Part shown: positions 14,839-23,254 of the stretch, in pieces
Layout: the number at the start of each line of letters is the position of its first letter
Numbering within the stretch: the stretch's first letter is position 1
Source: Streptomyces prunicolor NBRC 13075
GTDB taxonomy: Bacteria > Actinomycetota > Actinomycetes > Streptomycetales > Streptomycetaceae
Assembly (NCBI RefSeq): GCF_000367365.1
Contig: NZ_BARF01000032.1
Span: 1 to 48,513, forward strand
DNA length: 48,513 nucleotides
Reading direction: 5' to 3'
Notes under the pieces: model-generated
What the model was told of the DNA's origin: nothing
The model's input: the letters and a program-made list of their open reading frames with translations, nothing else
Databases searched by the model: none
Made by a program: the position numbers and the translations under genes

Positions 14839-17655
14839 TCACGCCATCTGTCGCCGTACCAGCTCGTGCAGCCGCCCGCCCGTGTCCGCCAACAGCTGTG
14901 CGGGCGGGCCCTGTTGGGCGACCTTGCCGTCCTCCATGACGATGACACGGTCCGCGTCGAGCACGGTCGACAAGCGGTGCGCGATGACGATCCGGGTGGC
15001 GTTGAGGGCTTTGGTGCTCTCGATCACCGTGCGCTGGGTCTCGTTGTCCAGGGCGCTGGTCGCCTCGTCGAAGAAGAGGATGCGTGGCCGGCGGATCAAC
15101 GCCTGCGCGATCATGAGGCGTTGACGCTGGCCGCCGGACACCGCGCCGCTGCCGGAGACGATGGTGTGCAGGCCCATCGGCATCCGCTTGATGTCCTCGG
15201 CGAGCCCGGCCATCTCGGCCGCCGCCATCGCCTCCTCCGGTGTGAACGGTTCGGTGCCGCAGATTACGTCCAGGATGGAACCGGTGAACGGCTGCGCGTG
15301 CTGGAGCACCACCCCGCACTGCCGTCGTACCGCCGACTGGTCGAGGGCGCCGAGGTCCTGGCCGTCGTAGAGGACGCTGCCGGAGACCGGTTTGTCGAAG
15401 CCGATGAGGAGGCGCAGCAGGGTGGACTTGCCGCAGCCGCTGGGGCCGACGATCGCCACGAACTCGCCCGCGCGGACACTGAACGACACGTCGTCGAGGA
15501 CGAGGGGGCCGTCGTCGGCGTAGCGGAAGGCGACCCGGCGGGCCTCGATCGCGCCGGACAGTTGGCCGGGGCGGGTGCTCGCGGTGCGGACCTCCGGGGC
15601 CGCGTCCAGGACCGGCCTGATCTCCTCGAAGAGGGGGAGTGCGGATACCGCGGAGACGAAGGCGCCGGTGAGGCTGGTGACGGAGGTCAGCAGCATCGTC
15701 ACCGAGGTGTTGAAGGTGAGGAAGGAGGCCGCCGACATCGAACCGCGCGCCGGGCCCGCGAGGAGCATGAACATCAGCAGGGTGCAGACCGGCAGATACA
15801 CCGCGCCCATCACCGTGGTGAGGTTCTTGATCCGGCCGACCTTCTGCTGCAGCTCGCGGCTGTGCGCGAACTCGGCCGCCCAGGCCGCGTAGGCGTAGTT
15901 CTCGGCCGCCGCCACTCTCAACTTCGGTAGCCCGCGCAGAGTTTGGAACGCCTGGTTGTTCAGCTTGTTGCTGAGCACGACCAGCTTGCGCTGCCAGCGC
16001 ACCTGCCACAGGCCGAGGCTCAGGAACACGGCCGCGATCACCACGAGCATGCCGATCGCCGCGAGCGCCATCGAGGGGCTGTACCAGAACAGCAGCCCCA
16101 GGTTCATGGCGCCGACCGTCACCGACTGGGCGACGACCGGGCCAACTCCCGCCAGCAGACGGCGGATCGAGCTGATGCCCATCGCCGCGCTCGCCAGTTC
16201 ACCTGTCGAGCGTTCGGTGAAGAACTTCGTCGGCAGCCTCAACAGCCGGTCCCAGACCGCCGGTTGGAGGGTTGCCTCGATCCGGCCCTCCAGGCGCAGG
16301 ATGGTGAGGTTCTCCAGCAGCATGAAGGCCGCGGCCACCACGCTGGTGATCATCACGGCCAGACAGACCTGGACGATCAGGTTCGTCTGCGCCTTCGGCA
16401 CGAACTCGCCGAGCACCTTGCCCGTCGCGATCGGCACCAACGCGCCGATGGCGACCGTCACCAGCCCGCTGATGAGTAGGTTCGTCAGGTCGCTGCCGGT
16501 GCCCTGCATGCTGAAGCGCAACAGCCTGAACGGACTCAGTCGCCGTTCGGGCAGCGGGCGGTAGAACATCACCGCGCGCGGCTCGAACTCCTCCGCGTTC
16601 GCCTTCTCGATCGGCGTCTCGCGGCCGGTCGCCGGATGGGCGGCGACATAGCCGCCGCGTCGCCAGAGCAGTGCGACCGGCGCCCCGGACAGCGCCCGAT
16701 GGCCCACCAGTGGGCCGACGTTGTCACGCCACCAGCGCCCGTCGAGCCGTACGGCCCGGACTCGGACGCGTGAGGCGAGGGCTATTCGCTCGACCGGGTC
16801 GAGTCGGTCGCTCTCGCTGCCGCTCTGGGAGGGTTCGGCGAGGGTGATGCCGGCCGCCTCGGCGACCACCTTGCAGGCCGCGTACGACGCGTCGGCGTCC
16901 GCGGCCGTCGTGCGCCGGGCCGAGGACTTGCCGATCGACGCCAGCAGCGTCCGGTCGGCCTGCGCGCGCACCGCCTCACCGGCTTTGATCCCAGCGGCGG
17001 TTCGGGTCTCGTGGGTGCGCTCCAGCTGCTCGATCCACTTGTCCAGCGTGGACAGCAGCCGGTACTGCTGGTCGACCATGCCCTGCCAGACAGCCGGGTC
17101 CATCAGCAGATCGGCCGCGGCCTCCGCGCCGTACACCGAGCCGTACTGCACGCTGCCCGGCGGGACTTGCATCCAGAAGACGTCGTCGTCGGTGAGCGCG
17201 GCGGCCCGTTCGGTGGCCATCGGGGCCTGGAAGAGGATGGAGAGGCCGCGGCCGACGCCGAGGGCGAGGGCGTATTCGAGCGGGCTCGAAGTCGGGGGCA
17301 CGTACTGGGGGTTGCCGTACTCGTCGTACGACCAGGTCTGGGTGTCCGCGGCCTGGTACAGCTCGCGCAGGTTGATGCGGTGCACCACGCAGTCGCGCAA
17401 CGGGCGGGCCACCAGGGTGTGTTGGGGCCCGGTGACCGGGCCGAGCAGCAGCGAGCCCGCCTCCAGGCGGCCGAGGTGGTGCCAGTGGCCCTGCTGTACG
17501 GCGTCCACCGCGAACAGGTCGATGGCGCCCGACGCGACCAGCCACAGCACCTGCGGGCCTTCGAGGTCGAGGCGGTTGGATCCGGCGCAGTCGATCGGCG
17601 TGCCCAGGTTCCCCAGCGCGCCGAGGACCAGGTCGCCCTCGTGAACGGACGTCAT
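14839..17655 (-). CDS. NHLM-type bacteriocin export ABC transporter, permease/ATPase subunit
   Basis: Large 938-aa ABC protein of the kind annotated as NHLM/NHLP bacteriocin system ATP-binding protein. The first 350 residues form a soluble region with a cyclic-nucleotide-binding-like N-terminus. A six-helix export domain follows at about 380-680, then a nucleotide-binding domain. Walker A is GPSGCGKST from 737, the signature is VSGGQRQR, Walker B is ILFFDEATSALD, and the switch His is in IAHRLST. There is no C39 peptidase domain. It starts two bases before the end of the peptidase-containing ABC gene's stop region (one base between TGA and ATG). It probably partners that protein in exporting the 71-aa precursor's product. 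It is the last gene of the operon. Confidence 0.5.
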   Translation of the reverse strand: MTSVHEGDLVLGALGNLGTPIDCAGSNRLDLEGPQVLWLVASGAIDLFAVDAVQQGHWHHLGRLEAGSLLLGPVTGPQHTLVARPLRDCVVHRINLRELYQAADTQTWSYDEYGNPQYVPPTSSPLEYALALGVGRGLSILFQAPMATERAAALTDDDVFWMQVPPGSVQYGSVYGAEAAADLLMDPAVWQGMVDQQYRLLSTLDKWIEQLERTHETRTAAGIKAGEAVRAQADRTLLASIGKSSARRTTAADADASYAACKVVAEAAGITLAEPSQSGSESDRLDPVERIALASRVRVRAVRLDGRWWRDNVGPLVGHRALSGAPVALLWRRGGYVAAHPATGRETPIEKANAEEFEPRAVMFYRPLPERRLSPFRLLRFSMQGTGSDLTNLLISGLVTVAIGALVPIATGKVLGEFVPKAQTNLIVQVCLAVMITSVVAAAFMLLENLTILRLEGRIEATLQPAVWDRLLRLPTKFFTERSTGELASAAMGISSIRRLLAGVGPVVAQSVTVGAMNLGLLFWYSPSMALAAIGMLVVIAAVFLSLGLWQVRWQRKLVVLSNKLNNQAFQTLRGLPKLRVAAAENYAYAAWAAEFAHSRELQQKVGRIKNLTTVMGAVYLPVCTLLMFMLLAGPARGSMSAASFLTFNTSVTMLLTSVTSLTGAFVSAVSALPLFEEIRPVLDAAPEVRTASTRPGQLSGAIEARRVAFRYADDGPLVLDDVSFSVRAGEFVAIVGPSGCGKSTLLRLLIGFDKPVSGSVLYDGQDLGALDQSAVRRQCGVVLQHAQPFTGSILDVICGTEPFTPEEAMAAAEMAGLAEDIKRMPMGLHTIVSGSGAVSGGQRQRLMIAQALIRRPRILFFDEATSALDNETQRTVIESTKALNATRIVIAHRLSTVLDADRVIVMEDGKVAQQGPPAQLLADTGGRLHELVRRQMA

Positions 17656-17656
17656 C

Positions 17657-19879
17657 TCACCGCTCCTTGACCAGCGTGGCGTACGCGCCGCCGGCCGCCA
17701 CCAGGGCGTCGTGCCGCCCGCGTTCCACGATCGTGCCGTGTTCGAGGACGACGATCTCGTCGCTGTCGCGCACGGTGCTGAGCCGGTGTGCGATCACCAC
17801 ACAGGCACAGCCGCGCTTGCGCAGGTTGTCCATCACGACCAGCTCGGTCTCCGCGTCCAGGGCGCTCGTCACCTCGTCGAGGACCAGGATGCTGGGCCTG
17901 CGCACCAACGCCCTCGCGATCTCCAGGCGTTGACGCTGACCGCCGGAGAAGTTGCGCCCGTCCTGCTCGACCCTGCTGTGGATACCGCCGGGCCGCCGCA
18001 TCACCACGTCGTACAGGGCCGCGTCGCGCAGCGCGTCCGTGACGGCCTCGTCCGGGATCGACGGGTCCCACAGCGCCACGTTGTCGCGGACCGAGCCCTC
18101 GAAGAGGAAGACGTCCTGGTCGACGAAGGAGACGGAGGCGGCGAGGGCGCCGCGCGGGATGTCCTCCAGCCGGTGGTTGTCGATGCGGATCACGCCCTCC
18201 CAGGGCGTGTAGAGGCCCGAAATCAGCCTGGAGACCGTGGACTTGCCGCTGCCGGAGCCGCCGACCAGCGCCACCTGCTGACCCGGGCCGACCGTCAGGT
18301 CGAAACCGGTGAGCAGCGGCTTGTCGAGCGGGCTGTAGCCGAAGGTGATGTTCTCCAGCTCGACGTGGCCTTGCAGTCGGCGGGTCGAATCGGCGCCGCC
18401 GGCACGGGAGTAGAGGGGATCGGCCTGGAAGTTCTCGACGTCCTTGAGGCGGGCCACGTCGGCCGCGAAGTCCTGGATGCGGCCCGCGACGCCGTTGAGC
18501 CGGGTGATCGGCGCGGTGAAGCGGGTGACCAGCGCCTGGAAGGCAACGAGCAGGCCGACCGAGATGCCGCCCTCCACGGCTCGCATGCCGCCGATCCACA
18601 GGATCAGCGCGCTGTTGAGCGAGGCGAGCGTCGGCGCGACCACGCCCAGCCAGGCGCTCGGCACACCGAGCCGCTGCTGTTCCTCCAGGGTGGTGGCGTG
18701 CTGTCCGGCCCACTTGCGGAAGTAGCCGTCCTCACCGCCGGTCGCCTTCATCGTCTCGATCAACTGGAGCCCGGTGTACGCCGTGTTGGTGAGCCGGGCG
18801 CTGTCGGCGCGCAACTTCGCGGTACGGGTCGCCCGCAGCCGGATGACCACCCGCATCGCCACCACGTTCAGCAGGGCGACACCTATGCCCAGGTACGTGA
18901 GTTGGGGGTCGTACGTATAGAGGAGGAACGCGTAGAGCACCACGACCACCGCGTCCACGCCCGCCGCCGAGAGGTCACGGGCCAGGGTCTCGGCGACGGC
19001 GTCGTTCGACTGGAGGCGCTGCACCAGGTCGGCCGGGCTGCGCTGGGAGAAGAACGTCACCGGCAGCCGCAGCAGATGGCGCAGGAAGCGGGCGCTGGAG
19101 AGTGTGGAGGAGATGATGCGGCCGTGCAGCAGGTTCGCCTGCTGGAGCCAGGTCAGCGCCAGGGTGAGCAGCACGCAGGCGCCCATCGACGTGAACAGGA
19201 CGCCCAGCAGGGACGTCTGACCACCTATCAGGAACATGTCGATGTAGGTCCGGCTGAGCGCGGGCATCGCCGCACCGACCAGCACCAGCAGCAGACTCGC
19301 GAGCACGGCGGCGGGCATCGTGCCCGCGGTACCGCGCAGCCGGGCCGGCATCGCGCCGAGGACACCCGGCTTGCGCCCGCCCTTCTCGAAACCGTCGCCC
19401 GGCTCCATGACCAGGACGACACCGGTGAAACTGGAGTCGAAGTCCTCCATCGGCACGAACCGGCGGCCCTTGCCGGGGTCGTTGATGAACACCCCGCGCC
19501 GACCGAAGCGGCGGCCCATGCCGTCGTAGACGACGTAGTGGTTGAACTCCCAGAACAGGACTGCGGGGGACCGCACTTCGGCGAGGGCGGCGGTGTCCAT
19601 CTGCATGCCCTTGGCCGTGAGGCCGTAACTGCGCGCCGCTTTAAGGAGGTTGCTGGCGCGGGAGCCGTCGCGGGAGACACCGCAGGCGATGCGCAGTTCC
19701 TCCAGCGGGATGTGGCGGCCGTAGAAGCCGAGGACCATCGCGAGGGAGGCGGCGCCGCACTCGACGGCCTCCATCTGGAGGACGGTCGGTGAACGGACCG
19801 TCTTCACACGGCCCTTGGGGACCGGGCGTTTCGGCGGGGCGGAGCGGCGCCGTGAACGGGTGTCCTGTGCGGGGCTCAT
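17657..19879 (-). CDS. C39 peptidase-containing peptide ABC exporter (NHLP type)
   Basis: Peptidase, permease and ATPase in one chain of 740 aa. The N-terminal C39 domain has Q35, the nucleophile C41 (MEAVECGAAS), H114 (FNHYVVYDG) and D134 (FINDPGKG), so the protease should be active. It would cut after the double glycine of the leader peptide. The membrane domain follows, then an ATPase with Walker A GGSGSGKST, signature FSGGQRQR and Walker B LVLDEVTSALD. I chose the ATG at 19879; it overlaps the HlyD stop by four bases (ATGA), so coupling is expected. Together with the HlyD protein and the second ABC protein it forms the export machine. Confidence 0.5.
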   Translation of the reverse strand: MSPAQDTRSRRRSAPPKRPVPKGRVKTVRSPTVLQMEAVECGAASLAMVLGFYGRHIPLEELRIACGVSRDGSRASNLLKAARSYGLTAKGMQMDTAALAEVRSPAVLFWEFNHYVVYDGMGRRFGRRGVFINDPGKGRRFVPMEDFDSSFTGVVLVMEPGDGFEKGGRKPGVLGAMPARLRGTAGTMPAAVLASLLLVLVGAAMPALSRTYIDMFLIGGQTSLLGVLFTSMGACVLLTLALTWLQQANLLHGRIISSTLSSARFLRHLLRLPVTFFSQRSPADLVQRLQSNDAVAETLARDLSAAGVDAVVVVLYAFLLYTYDPQLTYLGIGVALLNVVAMRVVIRLRATRTAKLRADSARLTNTAYTGLQLIETMKATGGEDGYFRKWAGQHATTLEEQQRLGVPSAWLGVVAPTLASLNSALILWIGGMRAVEGGISVGLLVAFQALVTRFTAPITRLNGVAGRIQDFAADVARLKDVENFQADPLYSRAGGADSTRRLQGHVELENITFGYSPLDKPLLTGFDLTVGPGQQVALVGGSGSGKSTVSRLISGLYTPWEGVIRIDNHRLEDIPRGALAASVSFVDQDVFLFEGSVRDNVALWDPSIPDEAVTDALRDAALYDVVMRRPGGIHSRVEQDGRNFSGGQRQRLEIARALVRRPSILVLDEVTSALDAETELVVMDNLRKRGCACVVIAHRLSTVRDSDEIVVLEHGTIVERGRHDALVAAGGAYATLVKER

Positions 19880-20682
19880 GGCAGCAGCCAATCGAGGGGG
19901 CGCTGATCGGCCAGCCGGATCGAGGCCGAGGCCATGGTCATGGAGGTGAGGGCGAAGGGGGGTCCGTCCTGGGACGACCACTTGTAACCGCTCTTCGTCC
20001 GCGCCGACTTGTCGAGCTTCACCAGGACGGCCACCGGCCTGCCCTTCTTGGTGAACTGCTCACCGAGCTGGCTGTCCCCGAGGAACGCGGCGATCTGCTG
20101 CGCCGACTCGGCGGACCGGTCCACCGCCTTCACCCGGCCGCGCAGCACGCCGTACGTCTGTGTCGGAGCCGACGAGACGGTCAGGTCGACGGCGGCGTTC
20201 GCGGGGATGGAGGCCGCGTTCTCGGCGGGCACGTACACCGTCGCGTACAGCGGGTCGGTGGCGTGCGCGACCTTCTCCACGGCGGCGACGTTCGCGCCGG
20301 TCTGGATGATCTGGCCGATGGTGGCGGCGAGCGCGGTGATCCGGCCCGCGGCGACCGTACGCACGACGGAGTCGCCGTCGCTCGAACGGACCTTGAGGAC
20401 GGGCGAGTTGGCGGGGAGCCGTTCGCCTTCCTCCGCGAGGACGGCGGTGACCTGTCCGGCCACGGGGCTCTGCAGGATGTAACTGCCCTCCCCGTGCGTG
20501 AGGATGGCGGACGCGCTGACGGTCGACGCCACCGAGCCGGTCACCGCCCACACGGACGCGGCGGCCACGACGAGCACCGTCACGGAGAGCACGAGCCAGC
20601 CCTGGGGACGCGCGAAGCGCACCGGAAGATCGAGCTCTTCGGGCGACTGGAGCTTGGCGAGGGCCTGTTGGCGGAACTGCAC
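19876..20682 (-). CDS. HlyD-family adaptor of the peptide exporter
   Basis: Membrane-fusion-type adaptor of 268 aa, somewhat short for HlyD. The N-terminus is cytosolic, with one membrane helix at about residues 27-50 (WLVLSVTVLVVAAASVWAV). Paired lipoyl-like half-motifs follow: SYILQSPVAGQVTAVLAEEG (ends near 88) and RTVAAGRITALAATIGQIIQ. A GTG start (20680-20682) follows AGGTGAGGGAAG. It is the second gene of the operon and lies 93 bases after the precursor, with a strong hairpin between. It probably links the two ABC proteins or guides the peptide outside the membrane. Confidence 0.5.
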   Translation of the reverse strand: MQFRQQALAKLQSPEELDLPVRFARPQGWLVLSVTVLVVAAASVWAVTGSVASTVSASAILTHGEGSYILQSPVAGQVTAVLAEEGERLPANSPVLKVRSSDGDSVVRTVAAGRITALAATIGQIIQTGANVAAVEKVAHATDPLYATVYVPAENAASIPANAAVDLTVSSAPTQTYGVLRGRVKAVDRSAESAQQIAAFLGDSQLGEQFTKKGRPVAVLVKLDKSARTKSGYKWSSQDGPPFALTSMTMASASIRLADQRPLDWLLP

Positions 20683-20725
20683 GGAACTTCCCTCACCTAG
20701 GGGAGAGATCTTTTACGGCATCCAA

Positions 20726-20758
20726 GAGTCCCGGAGCCGGGAAACGGCTCCGGGACTC
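20726..20758 (-). terminator. Hairpin between precursor and exporter genes (candidate attenuating terminator)
   Basis: GAGTCCCGGAGCCG (20726-20739) and CGGCTCCGGGACTC (20745-20758) form a perfect 14-bp stem with a 5-base loop. It starts 18 bases after the precursor stop. Partial termination or protection of the upstream message here would give much more precursor than exporter, as in many bacteriocin operons (inference). Confidence 0.5.
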
Positions 20759-20775
20759 AGTGGAACAAGGTGCGA

Positions 20776-20991
20776 TCAGAGACCCGAGACCAGGTTCGTG
20801 ACCGGGGACACGCTCAGGCCGGTGACACCCTCGACGGTGCCGACGACCGTGTCGACCAGGCCGGAGACGGGGGCGATGCCGTCCACCACACCGGTGACGG
20901 TGCTGAGGGCGTTCAGGGCCAGACCGCCGGAGACGTTGTCGAGCTCGGCGTCGGAGATCTCGACGGTCTCAACCTGGGGGGTGGAGTTCAT
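20776..20991 (-). CDS. Double-glycine leader peptide precursor (unmodified bacteriocin-like or surface peptide)
   Basis: 71-aa precursor of an exported peptide. The 23-residue leader ends in VEISDAELDNVSGG, the acidic, hydrophobic-spaced pattern recognised by C39 peptidases. Cleavage after GG leaves a 48-residue core rich in Val, Gly, Thr, Ser and Leu. The core has no Cys, Lys, Arg or His and three acidic residues, so it cannot be a lanthipeptide or sactipeptide and is anionic. Imperfect repeats TGVVDG, SGLVDT and VGTVEG suggest an amphipathic or self-assembling structure. I chose the ATG at 20991, with AAGGGAAG 8 bases upstream; an in-frame ATG at 21009 and GTG at 21021 lack such sites. It is the first gene of the export operon. 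The activity (bacteriocin, signal, surface-active peptide) is unknown. Confidence 0.5.
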   Translation of the reverse strand: MNSTPQVETVEISDAELDNVSGGLALNALSTVTGVVDGIAPVSGLVDTVVGTVEGVTGLSVSPVTNLVSGL

Positions 20992-21770
20992 GGGGGAACT
21001 TCCCTTCATATGGATATTCACAAGGGGGAGCGGCCCCCTCTGGGGACAGACGACGGCCGCGACCGCAGGCGCCGGGCGCCGTTTCCGGAACCCGTTCGGC
21101 TCCTGCGGTGCGATGGATCAAAGCACGCTGCGGGCGGACGCAGCCAATCAATCTCCGGTCCCACCAGGGCACTTGAGCCCCAGGAGCCACGAACCGTGCA
21201 GGCGTGGGCACGAGGTGTCGGCGACTTCTTCACACACCGCGCGGCATCACTCCGCGGGAGGGCTTGCGGCGTCGAAGCGGAATCGGGCACTCCCCACCAA
21301 AGACGTTCCCGGGGGCGTGTGCATGTGCAGATCCGTGGAGACCGGTGACTTCGTTGGGTACGCGCTGTGCAGATTCCCTGAAGCGAGGATTCCGTCGACT
21401 GTTCTCGACGGACCGTTGTCGACCGGTCGCGGTCCGTGTCGGTCCGGGTGTGGATCGGGAAGGGACCGGGAGTGTGTGAACTGCCCACTCGCACGGGCAG
21501 GTTTGAGCGGCACCGATTCGATCAAGACATCCGCCCGCCCACCACGCACCGGACGGACCCCGGCCACAACGCCGTCGGGACTGGCCCGCAGCCACTTCGT
21601 ACCCCCGCCAGGTCAGGGCTTGCGCATGGCCGATTCCCGGTTTCGCAAAGGAAGTTGGGAAACGGAATTGAACGCCCCACGTGACACGTGCGTATCAACG
21701 GGCATCCAGGCGCCCCCCATAAGCCGCCGCCCCGGCGGCACAGACCCCGGTCCCCAGGAGGTCGAGCAGT
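20992..21770. other. Long apparently noncoding region between peptide operon and protease
   Basis: About 780 bases without a frame that shows normal GC-rich codon use on either strand. It separates two divergent genes, so it should hold both promoters. Features seen: GTCGAC at 21394-21399 and again at 21418-21423, with GGACCG/CGGTCC arms around the second. A GCCGCC/GGCGGC hairpin (21723-21739) precedes the protease ribosome site AGGAGG (21756-21761). Nothing identifies a small RNA or a missed gene, but neither is excluded. Confidence 0.5.
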
Positions 21771-23183
21771 TTGAGTCACAAGCGAATTCCGAAGCGCAAG
21801 GCCGTTATAGCCGTCGGAGGTGTCGCTGCTCTCGGAGCGGCGGCGATCCTGCTGCCGAACGCCAACGCGTCCCAGGACAACTCGGCAGGCGCCGCCACCC
21901 CCAAGACCCTCAAGGCGACGGGCGCCTCCGACCTCTCCTCGCAGATCGCCGGACTGCTGGGCGACGCCTTCGCCGGGTCCTACTACGACAGCGCCACCCA
22001 GCAGCTCGTCGTCAACGTGATCTCCGGCGACAACAACAACGTGGTCGTGCAGGCGGAGAAGGCCGGCGCCAAGGTGCGCGAGGTGCAGAACAGCACCGCC
22101 GAACTCACCGCCGCCGCCCAGGTGTTGAAGACCAAGGCGACCGTCCCCGGTACCGCCTGGTCGGTCGACCCGAAGACCAACAAGATCCAGGTCCTCGCCG
22201 ACAGCACCGTCACGGGCACCAAGTGGGACACCGTGCTCTCGACGGTCAAGAGCCTCGGCACCGACATGGCCACCGTCAAGAAGACCGGCGGCTCCTTCAA
22301 GACGCTGGTCTCGGGCGGCGACGCCATCTTCGCCCAGACCGACCAGGGCGGCGTGCGCTGTTCGCTGGGCTTCAACGTCACCGCGAGCGACGGCACCCCC
22401 GCCTTCCTGACCGCCGGACACTGCGGCGTCGCGGCGAAGCAGTGGTCCGACTCGCAGGACGGCGCCCCGATCGCCACGGTCGACCAGGCCACGTTCCCCG
22501 TCAGCGACTTCTCCCTCGTGAAGTACGACGACCCGGCGACGCAGACCACGAGCGACGTCAACGTGGGCAACGGCCAGACCGTCCAGATCACCCAGGCCGA
22601 GGACGCCACGGTCGGCACGCAGGTCTTCCGGATGGGCTCCACCACCGGTCTGCACGACGGCACGGTCACCGGCCTCGACGCGACGGTCAACTTCCAGAGC
22701 GAGACCGACCCCAACGGTGTCGACACCGTCAACGGCCTCATCCAGACGGACGTCTGCGCCGAGGCGGGTGACAGTGGCGGCTCGCTCTTCACCCAGGACG
22801 GCGGCGCGGTCGGCCTCACCTCCGGCGGCAGCGGCGACTGCACCGCCGGCGGCGAGACCTTCTTCCAGCCGGTCACCGCCGCGCTGACGGCGACCGGGGC
22901 CACCCTCGGTGACGCCGGTGCCGGCGCGGGTGCGGGCGACGACACCGCCACGGCGGACCCGTCGGCCACCGCCGCCGACCCGTCGGCCACCGCCGCCGAC
23001 CCGTCGGCCACCGACGGCACGGGCGACGAGTCCGGCGTCGTGGACCCGAACGCGACCGACGGCACCGGTGACCAGTCCGGCGCTGTCGACCCGTCCGCGA
23101 CCGACGGCACCGGCACCGGTACCGGTGAGGACCAGAGCGGCAACGGGGCCGACGACGGCTCCTCGCTCACCTCGAACCACTGA
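21771..23183 (+). CDS. Secreted S1-family (streptogrisin/alpha-lytic type) serine protease with acidic repeat tail
   Basis: Secreted endopeptidase of 470 aa. It begins with a signal peptide (about residues 1-34, ending PNANA) and a pro-domain of about 150 residues with the alpha-lytic-protease pro-region character. The trypsin-like catalytic domain follows, with His in FLTAGHCG, Asp in VSDFSLVKYDD and Ser in AEAGDSGGS. The last 85 residues are a low-complexity acidic tail built from repeats such as ADPSATA and DPSATDGTGD. No membrane segment or sortase motif is visible there. Translation starts at a TTG (21771) with a perfect AGGAGG 9 bases upstream. The SSI inhibitor at 9 kb could restrain it. 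It is divergent from the peptide operon. Confidence 0.5.
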   Translation: MSHKRIPKRKAVIAVGGVAALGAAAILLPNANASQDNSAGAATPKTLKATGASDLSSQIAGLLGDAFAGSYYDSATQQLVVNVISGDNNNVVVQAEKAGAKVREVQNSTAELTAAAQVLKTKATVPGTAWSVDPKTNKIQVLADSTVTGTKWDTVLSTVKSLGTDMATVKKTGGSFKTLVSGGDAIFAQTDQGGVRCSLGFNVTASDGTPAFLTAGHCGVAAKQWSDSQDGAPIATVDQATFPVSDFSLVKYDDPATQTTSDVNVGNGQTVQITQAEDATVGTQVFRMGSTTGLHDGTVTGLDATVNFQSETDPNGVDTVNGLIQTDVCAEAGDSGGSLFTQDGGAVGLTSGGSGDCTAGGETFFQPVTAALTATGATLGDAGAGAGAGDDTATADPSATAADPSATAADPSATDGTGDESGVVDPNATDGTGDQSGAVDPSATDGTGTGTGEDQSGNGADDGSSLTSNH

Positions 23184-23216
23184 TCCGACCCCTTCCATCA
23201 GGTCGGCGGTGGATCG

Positions 23217-23246
23217 GTCCGGCCCTCCGGCGGGAGGGCCGGACCG
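23217..23246. terminator. Bidirectional terminator between protease and PP2C phosphatase
   Basis: GGTCCGGCCCTCC (23217-23229) and GGAGGGCCGGACC (23234-23246) form a perfect 13-bp stem with a 4-base loop. It lies in the 71-base gap between two convergent genes. Confidence 0.5.
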
Positions 23247-23254
23247 CCCTGCGT

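Noticed and set aside
17711..19792. Long plus-strand open frame (693 codons) opposite the C39 exporter gene
   Set aside because: Antisense to a gene with complete catalytic motifs. Its composition (His, Arg, Asp, Gly-rich) is that of a shadow frame.
20776..20991. Lanthipeptide or other modified-peptide precursor
   Set aside because: The core has no Cys and no modification enzyme gene is nearby, so I call it an unmodified double-glycine peptide.
20498..22771. Very long plus-strand open frame through the HlyD gene, the noncoding region and the protease
   Set aside because: It is out of frame with the protease, antisense to the HlyD and precursor genes, and its translation is Arg/Pro-rich with no family resemblance. 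It is a by-product of high GC.
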